Below are positions 23,095 to 34,901 of a stretch of 64,000 nucleotides of DNA, piece after piece. The DNA is from Voacanga thouarsii (lineage: Eukaryota > Streptophyta > Magnoliopsida > Gentianales > Apocynaceae). The notes under the pieces were generated by a model. It was not told the DNA's origin, did not search any database, and was given only the letters and a program-made list of their open reading frames with translations. Positions within the stretch are counted from its first letter, which is position 1. Each line of letters opens with the position of its first letter. The stretch spans positions 2,294,001 through 2,358,000 of the forward strand of contig JANUWF010001272.1 in assembly GCA_026120185.1 (NCBI GenBank). The letters are read 5' to 3'. The position numbers were made by a program, and so were the translations under genes.

Positions 23095-24971
23095 TGTTTT
23101 GGTGCGAATTGTGCCATTCGGGGTATCGGGGGCATTTCGGTCATTTTGACCACATTCGTGACTTCGACCGTGATTTCACCAGGTAGAGAAGGAATTGAAG
23201 AATTTTTGTGTTACCAATGGATTCTGTGAAATTTTTGGAGTTGGATAGTGAAATAAGATATTTTTTCGTTATGGACCCAATTTTGGTCATTTCTAAAGAA
23301 AATAAAAAATTACGGTTGGAAATGGGATGTGTGGCTTCTTATGATTCGTGGATGAAAATAAGTGTCGTTTAGTGATTGGTTAATGAAGACAAGTGCTTCT
23401 ATTTGATTGGTTGTGATAACTTGAAAAAATTTAGAGGGCCCACAAGAAATAAATAAATAAGGATGGCCCACAAGCATGACAATCTTGACCAAGTTGGACT
23501 GCTTTTTTACTTCATTTGACCAAGCTTAATTAAGCTAATCTTGATTTGAGCAAGTTAACTACGGTTGAATGTGCATGGCCATGCAAGATTAGAAAATATC
23601 TAATGGTTTTTGAGAATCCTAGGGATTTCTACAAGATTCTCCAATACTCTTGTATGTTCTACATAATTCCAAGACCTTCTAGGATATTCCACAATTTTCT
23701 TTTGAATTCAATAAAGATCTAAGGGCTTCTAGAGTTGCTAAATCACCATGGAATTCTTGAATATTCTAAATGACACCTAAGTAGCTAGGTGGACCAATCA
23801 AGAGCTTCCAAATGTTTTAAACCATTTAATGAACCTTTGACTTGAAGACCATATTTCTCTATATATAGGCCATGAAGGCCAACTAAAATGGCTTTATATG
23901 GCTAGAATTTCAGAGCAAGCAAGAGAGAAAAGAAAGAAGAGTAAAGAAAAGGAAATAGAGAAGAAAGAGAGAGAGAAACCGAAAATAGAGAGGAGAGAAG
24001 AGAGAGGGAGAGAAAAGCAAGAAGATGCTTGGACTGTTCAGACTCCAAATGCAGCAAAGAAAAGGTAAAGATCTACCTTACTTGAAGTAAAGTTATTATA
24101 TAAAGCATGGAGATCATTTTGGTATATATATTGTGAGAAGTTTATGTGTGAATTATGGAAACTAGTTAGGTGAAGTTGTGTGAAAGCTGTCCTTGTGTGC
24201 AGAAAATTCTGGGAGGTTTTATGTCCAGTAAATCTGTAAATTTTCTGGATTTGAACAAAGCAGGCATATATCTTTGTATCTAAGGATCATAGAGACATTT
24301 TACAACAAGTTTGAGGCTAATCGGATTTACGGATCAAAAGTTATGGTGAAAATAGTAAAAGGAGCCAAATCAGTAACGGGATTTTACTACTGGATATTTG
24401 TGTTCAAACTGAACAAAATGGACAATAGAATTGGTACTCCATGAATTATAACTTGTAAAGGAATGTATTAAAGATATTTTACAATTGGTTTGACATCATT
24501 TGGATTTGTGGATTAAAAGTTATGGGCAAAACAAGTTAGGGTGTCAAACTGGAAAATTGCATAATGTTAAGGAAAGAATGAATAGTGAAACTAAGTCAAA
24601 ACTACTGAGGCTGTTTTTTGCCTACTACCGTGGTTCTGGAACTAGAACTCTAATAATGGCCTATACAGAATTAAAGTTAAGAGTCTTATGGTCATTTTGG
24701 TATATCATGGAGCCAAATCGGAGCTGTAAATTGAAAGAGCCAGTGAAATCGGAGCCAAATCGGAGCTGTAAAACAAAATGGTGTGTCAAACTAGTGATAT
24801 TCTCGAAAGTAGTCCGAAAATGAATGGAAGGGTGACTACTTATGTGATTTTGTATAAATTAATTAGGGAAACATGAAGTGAATCCCTTGTTTATGAAGGG
24901 AGGAAGGATGTGGAAAAAGTAAAATGAAAGAATTGATCAAACAACGGAAAAATGACGCGAACAAAAGCTAA
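23095..24971 (+). mobile_element. E1 3' LTR, second part, truncated
   Basis: Continues the E1 3' LTR after E2 (TGTTTTGGTGCG) and follows the 5' LTR up to about 2185. After ACAAAAGCTA near 24971 the match stops, so the last 1.8 kb of the LTR is missing and unrelated, older sequence is joined on. Contains the TATA box copy at 23860-23867 and GA-rich sequence at 23920-24020. Confidence 0.85.
23860..23867 (+). promoter_or_regulatory. TATA box copy in E1 3' LTR
   Basis: Same TATATATAGG context as at 1090; the flanking 200 bases agree between the two LTRs. Confidence 0.55.
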
Positions 24972-26060
24972 ATGTTTATGATCCCAAAGTTGGACAATAT
25001 TAAAGAGAATGAGGATAGGAATGCCTCAAAATTTATATATTGAATAAATAATTTCTTAATCTTGAATTTCCAGTTTTGGGATCAGTGGTGATGAGATGAT
25101 GAGTGAAGAATTTTGAACTTAAGGATCTTGTATATGCAATATGATGTAAGATGTGTAGATTGGGATATGCACACTTGTGTAATACTCCAGTAGTATATTT
25201 TGAATATTAACAACTCTATCATATCATAATACATGGAAGAGTGCGATCACACCCGTACTAATGTATCGGATTTCATTAGAACTCTGCAGTTAAGCTTGCT
25301 TGGGTTGGAGAAATCATATGATAGGTGACCTTCTGAGAAGCAATCATGGAAGTTGGAAGGAAATATTTAGATCAGTTAAGAAAGTAAAAGAAAGATTTAT
25401 ACATATAAAAATGCAAACAAAGAAGGAAATTTGATAGCGGATATATGAGAATGATGTATGTGGAGGTGTATTACCAAAAAGAGAGGATATAGGAGTAAGG
25501 AAGCTTATTCATTACTTTAATTGTAGAAGGAAAGATATATGGTGATAAATTACCCCACACAAATACTTTGTGAAACGGGACTTTCAACGATCAAAGTTAA
25601 GACTCGTAAAGAGTAATTGAACTCAACTCTATCTTTAAGTTAGAGATGGATAACTCTCAACAAATGTCGGTGGCTGCTCTAAGTAGAATCAACACAGTAG
25701 TGTTTAAGGAGGATGTACTGTAAATGTGTCGTTGGACTTTGATAACGAACGGATTGATGGATTGATTTCTATAGAATTCACCTGTAGTAATAAAATCGTA
25801 TAAGAAAAATTCCCTTGGTGTTGTGTTGCCAAATGTTGTGCTTTATTACTATATAACCAATATAGATTACACTATAAACTATTTTGATCCCCTAAATTTT
25901 TAGATGCCTGGAGTAGGAGTGTCTTAAAATTGTATGTTGATATTTTCAGGGGAAATAAATATAGTACGGGGGATTCATTCATAGACATGCTGGGAACCAA
26001 ATTACAAGCATTCATCCAAATTAATGGGGATACTACCTGAAGGATAAAAGCATAACTCGC
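24972..26060 (+). pseudogene. Mosaic of decayed gypsy sequence
   Basis: No intact ORF. An integrase-like remnant is visible at about 25700-25800: the sequence from GGAGGATGTACTG onward parallels the stretch beginning GAAGACATGTTCTA at 7674 in E1. A 5S rRNA-like sequence lies at 25239-25352 (separate entry). The rest shows nothing recognisable. It sits between the broken E1 LTR and the gag remains of E3, so it may be what is left of E3's 5' side. Confidence 0.45.
25239..25352 (+). pseudogene. 5S rRNA-like sequence
   Basis: Starts GTGCGATCAC, has the 5S internal promoter core CAGTTAAGC followed by TTGCTTGGG, and then GGTGACCTTCTG, all in the order and spacing of a plant 5S gene over about 114 bases. 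Several substitutions fall in stems. It is either a 5S pseudogene or a remnant of a 5S-bearing element such as a Cassandra TRIM; no Cassandra LTR ends or primer site were found beside it. A poly-T terminator at the expected place is not clear. Confidence 0.75.
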
Positions 26061-26089
26061 AGAGTATAAGGTGATAAATATCACTAAAG

Positions 26090-26935
26090 ATTACGAAAAC
26101 ATTTTAACACTTAGTAAGGAACCTTATTTTGGAGAAAAGCCATGTCGGAGACAGATGCGGACTAAGCTCTGGAACAGTTTCTTTGATTTTATCCCCTTGA
26201 GTTTTATGGAGAACTGGACTAAGAATAAAAGGCTGAATCTTAGATGGAACGAATGGAAGCCATCTTTGAGAATCTAAATTATTCGGAATGAAGAAAAGTT
26301 CAACTTGCTACATTTCAATTTCAGGGATTAGTGCGGGACTGGTGGAATAGAAAGAAAGGTGAGTGGGAGCAAGAACGAAAAGAATGGATATGGAAAGAAT
26401 TTCTGGAAAAGTTTAGGAAAGAATATATACCCCGTTGGATAGTTGAGAGAAAAGAAGAAAAATTCCAAAATCTTTAACAAGATGAGATGAGCGTTGGGAA
26501 ATATGTTGCCAAATTTACACGACTTTCAAAATGTTGCCCTTTATTAGTACAGACTGAGGTGGATTGAACCTAAATATTTGTGAAGGGATTACAACCTGAA
26601 CTAAAACGGGTGCTAATTAGTTCACCCTCAAATGATTTCTGTACAGCCGTCGAAATAGCCGCTCGCTTGGAGGAAATAGATAGACAAGAGCAGGAAAGAA
26701 TGGTCAACACAAGTAAAATGGATAAGAAGAGAAAGTGCAAGAAATGACACCAATTCTAAAAAGAGTAGGAGATAAGCATTGTAGGTTTTGCAATGTAAAG
26801 GGACTTATTACTGCAACTGGTAACAAAAGATTTCGGAGATGTTCTACTTGTCAAAAGAATGGACATATGGAGGTTAATTGTCCTATATAAGGAAACTTAA
26901 TTATTATTAAGAGAAAAGGTTGTTAAAAGAAAAGA
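26090..26935 (+). pseudogene. E3 gag pseudogene with intact zinc knuckle
   Basis: Gag remains in several frames: FFDFIPLSF, then a capsid signature with VRDWWNRKKGEWEQ (about 26330-26370), FLEKFRKEYIPRWIVERK (about 26400-26450) and KYVAKFTRLSKC (about 26495-26530). At 26840-26881 a complete CX2CX4HX4C knuckle reads CSTCQKNGHMEVNC. The order capsid then knuckle is that of chromovirus Gag. Several stops make it non-functional. Confidence 0.75.
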
Positions 26936-26999
26936 TGAAGCAAGCTGGGGGAAAAGGAGTACTAATTCTGGAGAAAACAAAAGACACATGGACCTACAA

Positions 27000-28275
27000 A
27001 GAGAACTTTGTATGAAGAGTACAGATGTATAATAGACATGAAAGGTAACAGATAAGGCACAAGGGAAGTACAATGATAGAGATATATAGACCCACTAATG
27101 TCAATTTCTAGTTATTATAGACATGGTTAAATTCTAATATTATGCTTCGTGTTTTTCAGTCCGGGAGTATGTGATTGATTATGAACAATGCTAATTGAAA
27201 ATATTGTTGGGTGATTCCAAATTTAACGTATAAAGAAAGTTGATTAAGAATTTTAAATGTGCCAAAAGACACGGCAACATTTGTTAAGATACCTTGGAGC
27301 TATTTTCTTATATAAGGTGAACTTTGCCGAAATGATGAAGAGATTCTTCATATTGAAGACAGCCATTATGTACCAAGAAAGTGAATTGTCCACATGAAGT
27401 ATCTCCTAGTATTGTGCCTAATCAAAATCCAAGATTCATCCAAAATTTTGGAGGACAAGTACAACGATTATAAAGAATGATGTCGGAATTCAGTATCGCT
27501 ATAGGTTGTAAAATAACCCATCAATTTTGAAGATGTATGGTGAGCATGTGCGTTGGATTTTGGAACTAATCAAATTGATGGCTTGAGATTTACGAAGTTT
27601 GTGTACAATGGCAATTATTGATAAATGTTTGAACAATCCTATTTAAGACTTTTTATAGAAAAAGTATCAGACGCTCCTATATTTGGAATGCTCAAGATAA
27701 AAATAGAATATACTAGACATCATGAATCTTGAGAAAGCATGACAGATGGTAGAATTAATCAAGCAAAATGAGAAAACTGCACAAAGTCGGTAGAGAAATT
27801 ATTTCAACCAATACAAGAGAATTTTGAAAAGTAAAAAAAGAAACCAAGTGTATTTAAATTTGACATGAAATATCGAATGGGAAGAACAAAATGCTAAAGA
27901 TTAAATAAGCATTTTGGACATATCATATCGCTTCGATCCTAGAAAAGGATTAAAAAGAAGAATATTGGATGCATTTTCATCATCATTCCCACAAACAAAT
28001 AGGTAAACAGAGCAAGTAAATAGAATTTTGGAAAACATCTTGTGTGCATGTGCTTTAGACTTTTAGACCAACTGGAATGATAACTTGGCATATACGAGGT
28101 TTGCATACAACAATTGTTTCCAATCCATGATTGGGATGGCTCCATTTGAAGCTTTATATGGAACAAAATGTCACTCCCCATTGTATTGGAAAAGTTGGGG
28201 GTGGAAAATGAATGAACAGGATGCCTTTGATTGTGAGGAAATACAACGAACTATAGAACTGTTCAAGCCAAGCTA
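27000..28275 (+). pseudogene. E3 pol remnants, mainly integrase
   Basis: Very decayed and rearranged. A first integrase-like remnant lies around 27520-27620. A second, better one at 28085-28275 contains FAYNNCFQSMIGMAPFEALY followed by GTKCHSPLYW, the typical end of the chromovirus integrase core. RT and RNase H cannot be identified with confidence, so most of pol is deleted or unreadable. Confidence 0.65.
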
Positions 28276-28773
28276 GAAACTACCCAAAGTAGACAGAAGG
28301 GTTATACTGCTCAACATAGGAGAGACTTCAAGTTTTTAGGAGAAAATTAAGTTTTTTGGAATTGACTCCACAACGATAATTAGAAAAAGAAAATAAGGGA
28401 AAATGGTAAACACCCAAGTATATTAGACCATTTCTCGTTGTCGAAAGAATTGGAATAATGGCTTACCATTTGGAATTACCAATAGAACTTCAACGTATTC
28501 ATGATGCATTTCATATCTCCTAATTCGGAGATATGTGGTTGATCCTGCACATGTTTTAAATGAAAAGCCCATTAAGATAACTCTAAACTTGAAGTATAAG
28601 GAGAAACCTATTGAGATCTTGGAATATGTTGAGAAGGAGTTATTGAATAAGAAGATTCTACTTGTAAATGTATTATGGAATCATTGATGCTACATGGGAG
28701 ACAGAAGCAAAGATACGGGAAAAGTATCCGGGATTGTTCCAAGGATAAGCCAATTTCTAGGACGAAATTTCTT
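28276..28773 (+). pseudogene. E3 integrase C-terminus and chromodomain remnant
   Basis: Frame-shifted remains of the GPY/F region (about 28320-28520) and a chromodomain-like end at about 28545-28745 (HVLNEKPIKITL, IEILEYVEKELLNKKI, LLVNVLWNH). The wording is close to the E1 end at 8150-8290, so E1 and E3 are sister families. The final part runs into GGACGAAATTTCTTG and the polypurine tract. Confidence 0.7.
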
Positions 28774-28787
28774 GAAGGACGGAAGAT
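28774..28787 (+). promoter_or_regulatory. Polypurine tract of E3
   Basis: GAAGGACGGAAGA directly before the LTR start TGTAATATCCC. Confidence 0.7.
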
Positions 28788-31700
28788 TGTAATATCCCTC
28801 CCTTTCGGTACGTTGACTAGCTTTTATTTAATACATAATAAGAATTTGTATGAATTGCCAGAACAAAAGATGAACAGCATGATGAGATGAACATCTTGGT
28901 GTAATAAAATTATCTACGGGTATTATTGGGATTTCAAAATCTGTAGGGACCAGAATGGAATTTTGGGAATTTTTCCACCCGTACCTTTGAACTTCAATTA
29001 GCTACTACTTGCGATAGAGTGGGAATTTATAGCAGCGGCCAGAATAAGAAATAATCAGTGTGATGCGAGGAATATTTTGGTGCGATAAAAATATAAAGGG
29101 ACCAAGACGTAATTTTAGATTTCTTCTACCCGTATCTTAAATTTTTGGAGGGATACTACTTTTAATAAAGTAAGATATTGGGGGTACATTTAGAACAAAA
29201 ATTGATTAGCACGAAAATACGAGTGTTTCGGTATGAATGAGGTTATCCAGGGCTCCAGTGGCATTTTTTCGTAATTTTAACTGCGAATGGGATTTTGACC
29301 ATGAATTTTACAAAATTTGGAAAGAATTGAAGAATTTAAAAAGTTACCATTGAATTTAGTGGAATTTATAGGGTATACTGGAGAAATAAAATATTTTTTC
29401 ATTCCGGACCCAATTTTGGTCATTTTTGAGAAAAATTAGAAATGCTAGTAGAACATGGATGGGTGGCGCAATGTGATTGTGGATAGGGACATGTGTCACA
29501 TTATGAGAGGTTGTATGAGATTTCATACAAGATAAAGCTTATCAAATAAGTTTAACAAAATAAATAAAAAAATAGGTGGACGAATGAAATTGCAACACGT
29601 GGCGGATAGCCCACAATGTGTGACCAAATGGTCACCATTTTGGACCATGTATGGTAGTGGAGGAGCTGGATTGCAGCAAGGAAATTTGTCCATAAAGAGG
29701 GGAGAAAGAAATGGAAGAGAAAAGATAGTGAAAATTGAGGAAAATTAGAAAATGAGAGAGAAAGTGTGTGTTCTTCAGAGTTTGGTGATTCTTGGAGCAA
29801 AATTCAAGCTATAACATCTCATACACAAGGTAAAATCCTATGCTTCAAGAATTAATGTTGTAGAATTTGTTACGATGATCGTTTTGATATGAACTATAAC
29901 GTGAAAATATATGAATTGTGATAATCAAAGTGATTATTGTGTACTATGTGTGCAAGTATGTGTAATGGTTGAATAGAGGATCTATAAGCTATATTTTGTA
30001 TAGTGAATAAAGGTATTTGAATGGTGATTTAAGGGGTTGTTCATAGTTGTGAAGAAAGATGGTAGAATCAGAATGAAAATGGATTATGATTGGTCTTGAT
30101 TATAGATATTGATTGTGTGTTATTTGCACAGGAACTTAGTGACTTGCTTGAACCTGAAAACCTGAAGAATTAAGGTTTTTTGAAAGGGAAATGAAATGGA
30201 TTAATTGTTATATAGGTGTTATAATCAAGAAGAACAAGTAGGTGAAGTTGTTTTGTGAAAATATGTAAAATACAAGAAAAATCTAAGATGTTTATGCTTT
30301 AGAATCCCCTGAATGGCTTTGAGATTGTGGAAATGGAATCCATGGAATTGTAGTTGAGGATCTTATAAGGGTTTTGACATAAAATGGAGCCCAATCGGAG
30401 TTGTAGATCAAAAGTTATGCACAAAACAAAATAGTATGTTAAACGGGAAAATTGCAGAATTTTGGTCTTAAAGGAAATAAACTCAAAGGAGTTATTTGCA
30501 TGACTTTGGGAATACAAATGATGAAGAACAAGAAGAAGACTTCGTGTTCATGAGAAAATGAAGAAATATGGAAATGATAAATGAAGAAACTAGATATACA
30601 ATATATGTATATGTACATGTTTGGTACAAAGAAGAAAAATAAAGAAATAGGAAATAAGTGATTTCCTTATATTTGTGTTGACTTAGTGTTGGTTTGAGCT
30701 TTGGTATACCAAACTAAGCATGAAATGATGTTTAATGTAGATTGTTCATGTCGAGAGTTTGGTGACCAGCTAGATACGATATTTAGTCAAGGACACGAGG
30801 TGAGTCCCACTTATTTTACAAATCCTATTTTATGCTTGTGAAATTACGATTTATTAAAGAAATCTTTTATGAATCATTTTGGTTTCTCTAAACAAATAAA
30901 TGGTTCCTTTGAGGAACAAATGGTATCATGCCATGATTAGATTTCAATGGCAAATATGAATTTTCATAAATGGAATTATTCATAATTAGTGACTAATTTT
31001 CCTAAAAACCTCTTTATGACAAGGTTAATATACCTTTGCATTTTACTAATCAAAATATAGTTTCCTTGAATGGGAAATTATTGAGGTTTCTAGGAAATGG
31101 TGTTTTGTATAAGGGATTTTGGATCCTTTGAATTATGAATAATTCCTAGGTATAAATTTATACCTGAAAGGTTTTCTTCTCATTAATTATAAGACGAAAT
31201 AATATTTTATTCTGGGAAAGCATCAATGTTCCTTTTTATTGAAAGGATTTTTGGGAAAATGTGAGATATGAATATTTGGAATTGTGCTTGGGATTTCTTG
31301 AATTAGATTCTTCCTTTTTGGATTAAAACTCTAAAATTCCTGAATATTGCTCTTTTTGAAATCCGGTATTCTTCAAATGATGGAAGTGCCCTTGGAAACT
31401 TATTTTATCATACGAAAAGGACTTTTTATCCTTTTTCACTATGGTTTTGGAAAATGATCTCTTGGTATGAGATCAACTTTTATAAAATGGTATTTTGATC
31501 CCGAAAATTACTTTATTGATACTCCTTCGGGAATAAGATAACTAAATTGGCCTTGTGAGCCAATGGGATTAATTAACTAGCCTTGTGAGTCAGTGGGATC
31601 AATTTTTAGAAAATAATATTTTGGCCCCAGAAAATGTTTTATTGGTATTCCTTCAGAAATGGATATTTATCTGACCTTGTGAGCCAGTGGAATTGGACTA

Positions 31701-32309
31701 GTCTTGTGAACCTGTGGAAATGTTGAGTACTCAACAAGAGCCGACCTTTGTACTAGCTTGCGTTGTGAGCTTTGCACACAGCCCGACTCTCTATTGAGAA
31801 AAGTGTCTACATTTCTAAAATTGGGGCAATAACTCTGAAACGAAACATGGTTTTCCAAAAATGACTAAATTTTGGATAAACTCTTTCTTGGAGTGTTTTA
31901 GAATTGTTTTCAATAGAAAAATGAAATGCTTTCCCATAATGGTCTTACGAAACAATAACTGATAATATGTAATCTGTTTGTTTAATAAACCACTAGCACT
32001 CACAGGACTCACTGGGTAATTTTTCACTCATACGTATTTTATTTCTCTTAAAATTTTAGGGATCAGAGGTGCACCAGAAGCACAGTGGACTCTCAGAGGC
32101 TCATGCTACATCTTGAATCTGTGATACTCTTGAGTATATGTATAAGAAGTCAGAGACTATGTACTTTCTTATATTAAATAAAAGTAAATTTTGGAAAATT
32201 TTTTCTATTAAGTGAAGTTCGTTATAAAAACCCCTTGTCTGGGTAACTGGAGGGGGTGACATCCCATAAAGTCACAGCTTACTACGATATTGAAATATGG
32301 GGTGTTACA
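28788..32309 (+). mobile_element. E3 3' LTR (3.5 kb)
   Basis: From TGTAATATCCC to GGGGTGTTACA. It shares many blocks with the E1 LTR: repeated U3 modules with CCAGAACAAAAG and relatives (about 28857, 29035 and 29190), GACACGAGGTGAGTCCC (30792), GTTGAGTACTCAACAAG (31722), the acceptor block ending 32059 and the terminal hairpin (32231-32256). No TATA box as clear as in E1 was found. No matching 5' LTR is present upstream. Confidence 0.85.
30800..32059 (+). other. Intron-like unit in E3 LTR
   Basis: Donor-like CGAG followed by GTGAGTCCC; acceptor-like AAAATTTTAG. Length 1260 against 1266 in E1, although the sequence between has diverged a great deal. Confidence 0.45.
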
Positions 32310-33086
32310 TGTACAACATCAATATTTTCTAGCTAATGTAGAATTTGAGACCAAGACAAAATTTTTAGATATTTGGCAATATTATCTCTTTCTTTATGAA
32401 AAGAAGCCACAGGAAGAAGAAGAAGGATCTGGAACTGAAATACGTGGAAGTGAATCTGAGAAAGAGATGCGAGAAGACTAAAAGTGCTTACAATAACCTC
32501 CACTCATACCTTCACTACATAAGAAGACAAAAAGAAAGAACTTCCATGGAATTTTTGTTCTTGAAAAGATATGACTAAATCTAGCTTTTTCAGTTTCTAT
32601 TATACCTAAATACAATGAGTTGTACATCTACAATTAGCTAGACTTATAGGAATTCATCAATATATAAGCATCAATCTCAGAAATGTTGAGTACAATGCAC
32701 ATAGAAGGAAAACCCATTAGTTCATAGTTTTGTAACTTGTCCTATGAGCAAACCTCACTCTTATGAATATAATCCCTCTTTGAACAAATGTAACTAGTAG
32801 TAATGTTTAGTTTCTAACTTTCTAATTGCTAAGGATAAGAGATAGAGTAAGAGAAAATGACCAAAGAGTTATTCACTACACGTCCTTAGTAGCCATAGGC
32901 AAATGAGCTAAAGTACCCACTCAGCCGTAAAGCCATCGGAAAGGTGTTAGAGGCAATTCAGGGGAAGAGGCGGGAGCTATCGTGGTGAATGAAAGGATAA
33001 GTGAAAACTCTAGTAGGTACAACTCTAAAACTCTTTGCTTATCCCTTAGTTATCCTATAGGTGTCTAAATCGGCTCGATATTATTA
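32310..33086. other. No recognisable gene
   Basis: Follows the E3 LTR end. Short open stretches, such as a Glu/Lys-rich one near 32400-32480, have no family resemblance. It could be host intergenic DNA or very old element sequence. I see no RNA gene or repeat structure. Confidence 0.4.
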
Positions 33087-33300
33087 TGCTTTACAAGAAT
33101 TAATTACTCCTGGTTGCTATCATTACTTCAAAGGAACTGTAGATTCATTATAAATTATTGATTAGTGTCTTGCTTATCTTGATATTATAGAATTTGAACT
33201 TCGTAAAATTAGACAATATCGTCCATGGTCTTATTTATTGTATATTAATCAGGTTAAAAAAAGTTTTAATTTGGCAAAGATATTTTGAAATAAAAGCTAA
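33087..33300 (+). pseudogene. Coding-like remnant of unknown origin
   Basis: A frame with few stops and non-random wording (YYALQELITPGCYHYFKG, IEFELRKIRQYRPWSYLLY) over about 70 codons, without a start codon and broken by two stops. I do not recognise the family. It lies about 0.5 kb from the caulimovirid fragment on the other strand and could belong to the same or a different element. Confidence 0.25.
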
Positions 33301-33451
33301 TATTTGATATATAACCCTTTTAGACATCGTAATCACTCTCTAGTACTTGCATTATTTCTCTATTACTTGCTTTATATATTTACTACTTTTTCCACTTACT
33401 AGTACACTAGTAGTTGTCTTCCACTCACTATTATAGCACTACTACTATAAA

Positions 33452-33453
<2 letters not shown>

Positions 33454-33485
<32 letters not shown>

Positions 33486-33487
33486 AT
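33454..33487 (+). repeat. (GC)n(AC)n microsatellite
   Basis: A run of GCGC units passing directly into about twelve AC units. Confidence 0.9.
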
Positions 33488-33490
33488 ATA

Positions 33491-33660
33491 ACGTTTAAGT
33501 CTAATTTCATGTGTACTATTCTTGGTATTACCAATATAAAGTACACATACAAATATCTTATTATATATCACTTTTAACTCCAATTTCACTTGTACTATTC
33601 TTAGCACAACCAATAAAAGTACACATACATATATCTTATTATATCATGTTTAACTCCAAC
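33491..33660 (+). repeat. Tandem repeat, unit about 77 bp, just over two copies
   Basis: Copy 1 33491-33569, copy 2 33570-33645, and the start of a third. Each contains GTACTATTCTT and AAGTACACATACA and ends in TCTTATTATATC. Copies differ by a few substitutions and small indels. Confidence 0.75.
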
Positions 33661-33782
33661 TCCAAAAGGGCACCCCTCTCCCCCCCCCTTTTAAATTTGG
33701 TATCATTGCCTAGTCCTTCTTATAAATCTATTCTTGTATAAAATAAATACTTATGCTTTGTTTAAGTGATTTAAAAGTTCAA

Positions 33783-34570
33783 TTAAAAAGTACGTTGAAA
33801 CTTATTGCGATATAAAAAATTTTTCTTAGAACTACTGATCCTTATGATCTCAATATTAAGTTGTATATTTATACTAAAAATTTTGTCTTTGTCTAGTATT
33901 TCTAATTTAGCAGTAATCTTATTTTTATCCCAAAGTTGTATAGGATTATCTATATAACATTTTCTTAATTTTGTTTTAGTATTTTCTATATATGCATCTA
34001 ATTGCCTCAACTCAAGTTGATATTGCAATGAAGGTGTTTCTTTTGGGAAAATCAATTCTTTTACTATATCCAATATCACTAGTGTGAGGACTAAAATTAA
34101 TAAGAAAGGTTATATTAACAATTAAATGATGACAAGAGGTTTTAAAATGTATCCGATAAGCAAGAGTATCAAAAATAACTTTAGAGAATAATTGCAAAAA
34201 ATTATTTCCAAGTAAAATATCTAATTCGACAATATAGAAATAAAATGGTGGGTATTTAATAAAAAATGATCCTAGTAGAATAATGGGTTGTTCTATCCCA
34301 GAAGATATTATTAGAAATATCTTTTCCTTTAATTGGTTTCAAAAATTGGTGATATTCTTTTGGAAAACAATTTGCTTTACATAAACATGATCCTGGTCCA
34401 CTATCTATATATGCAGCAAAGTATTCTGCTTTATAATCTTTATAAGTAATTCCAATAGGAATATAAATACTATAAGGACTTGTCATTTAGGTATATATAT
34501 TAATTTGCCATTATATGTAATCTTTAATCCATATGAAGTTATCTGATAAGGTTTTATTGTTTCAAGCACC
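33783..34570 (-). pseudogene. Endogenous caulimovirid (pararetrovirus) fragment: protease and pre-RT linker
   Basis: Read on the minus strand from about 34570 down. A stretch with GLKITYNGKLIYIP precedes a frame at 34486-34256 whose residues 24-33 read AAYIDSGPGS, an aspartic-protease active-site-like motif (D28). Near 34195-34218 LLGNNFLQ follows, the conserved GNNF-type motif near the protease end in Caulimoviridae. The frame at 34079-33783 has KCYIDNPIQLWDKNKI, like the linker before RT in petu- and florendovirus polyproteins. The frames are shifted against each other and contain stops; RT, RNase H, coat and movement regions were not found. It is a dead integrated fragment with no coding capacity. 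Confidence 0.6.
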
Positions 34571-34574
34571 TAAC

Positions 34575-34870
34575 ATAATTATGTATATATACATGTGTCA
34601 TGTATATTTATGTATATACATGTTTGTATGTATGTATGTGTGTGTTTGTGTGTGTATGTGTGTGTGTATATATACACGTGTGTGTGTGTGTGTGTGTGTA
34701 TAATAGTTCGATTAGGAAAAATAATATGCATATATATGTATATATGTTTGTTGTATAATTATATATTTGTTATATATATATATATATATATATATACAAA
34801 TATTTTGAGTTTTTATAATTATATATTTATATAATTGTTGTGTATATATATATATATACAAATAGTTTGA
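34575..34870. repeat. Compound TG/TA microsatellite cluster
   Basis: Alternating (TGTA)n, (TG)n and (TA)n runs, including a TA run near 34775-34795 and a TG run near 34678-34698. The short ORFs across it are low-complexity artefacts. Confidence 0.9.
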
Positions 34871-34901
34871 TTGGGAAAAATACATATATATACATATTGT
34901 T

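Noticed and set aside
32290..32578. Two overlapping Lys/Glu-rich ORFs after the E3 LTR
   Set aside because: Short, low in complexity, one starts inside the LTR end, and no family is recognised.
32876..32900. CACTACACG as the left end of the CACTA element
   Set aside because: It matches the right terminus for only the first seven bases and lacks subterminal repeats, so it is probably chance.
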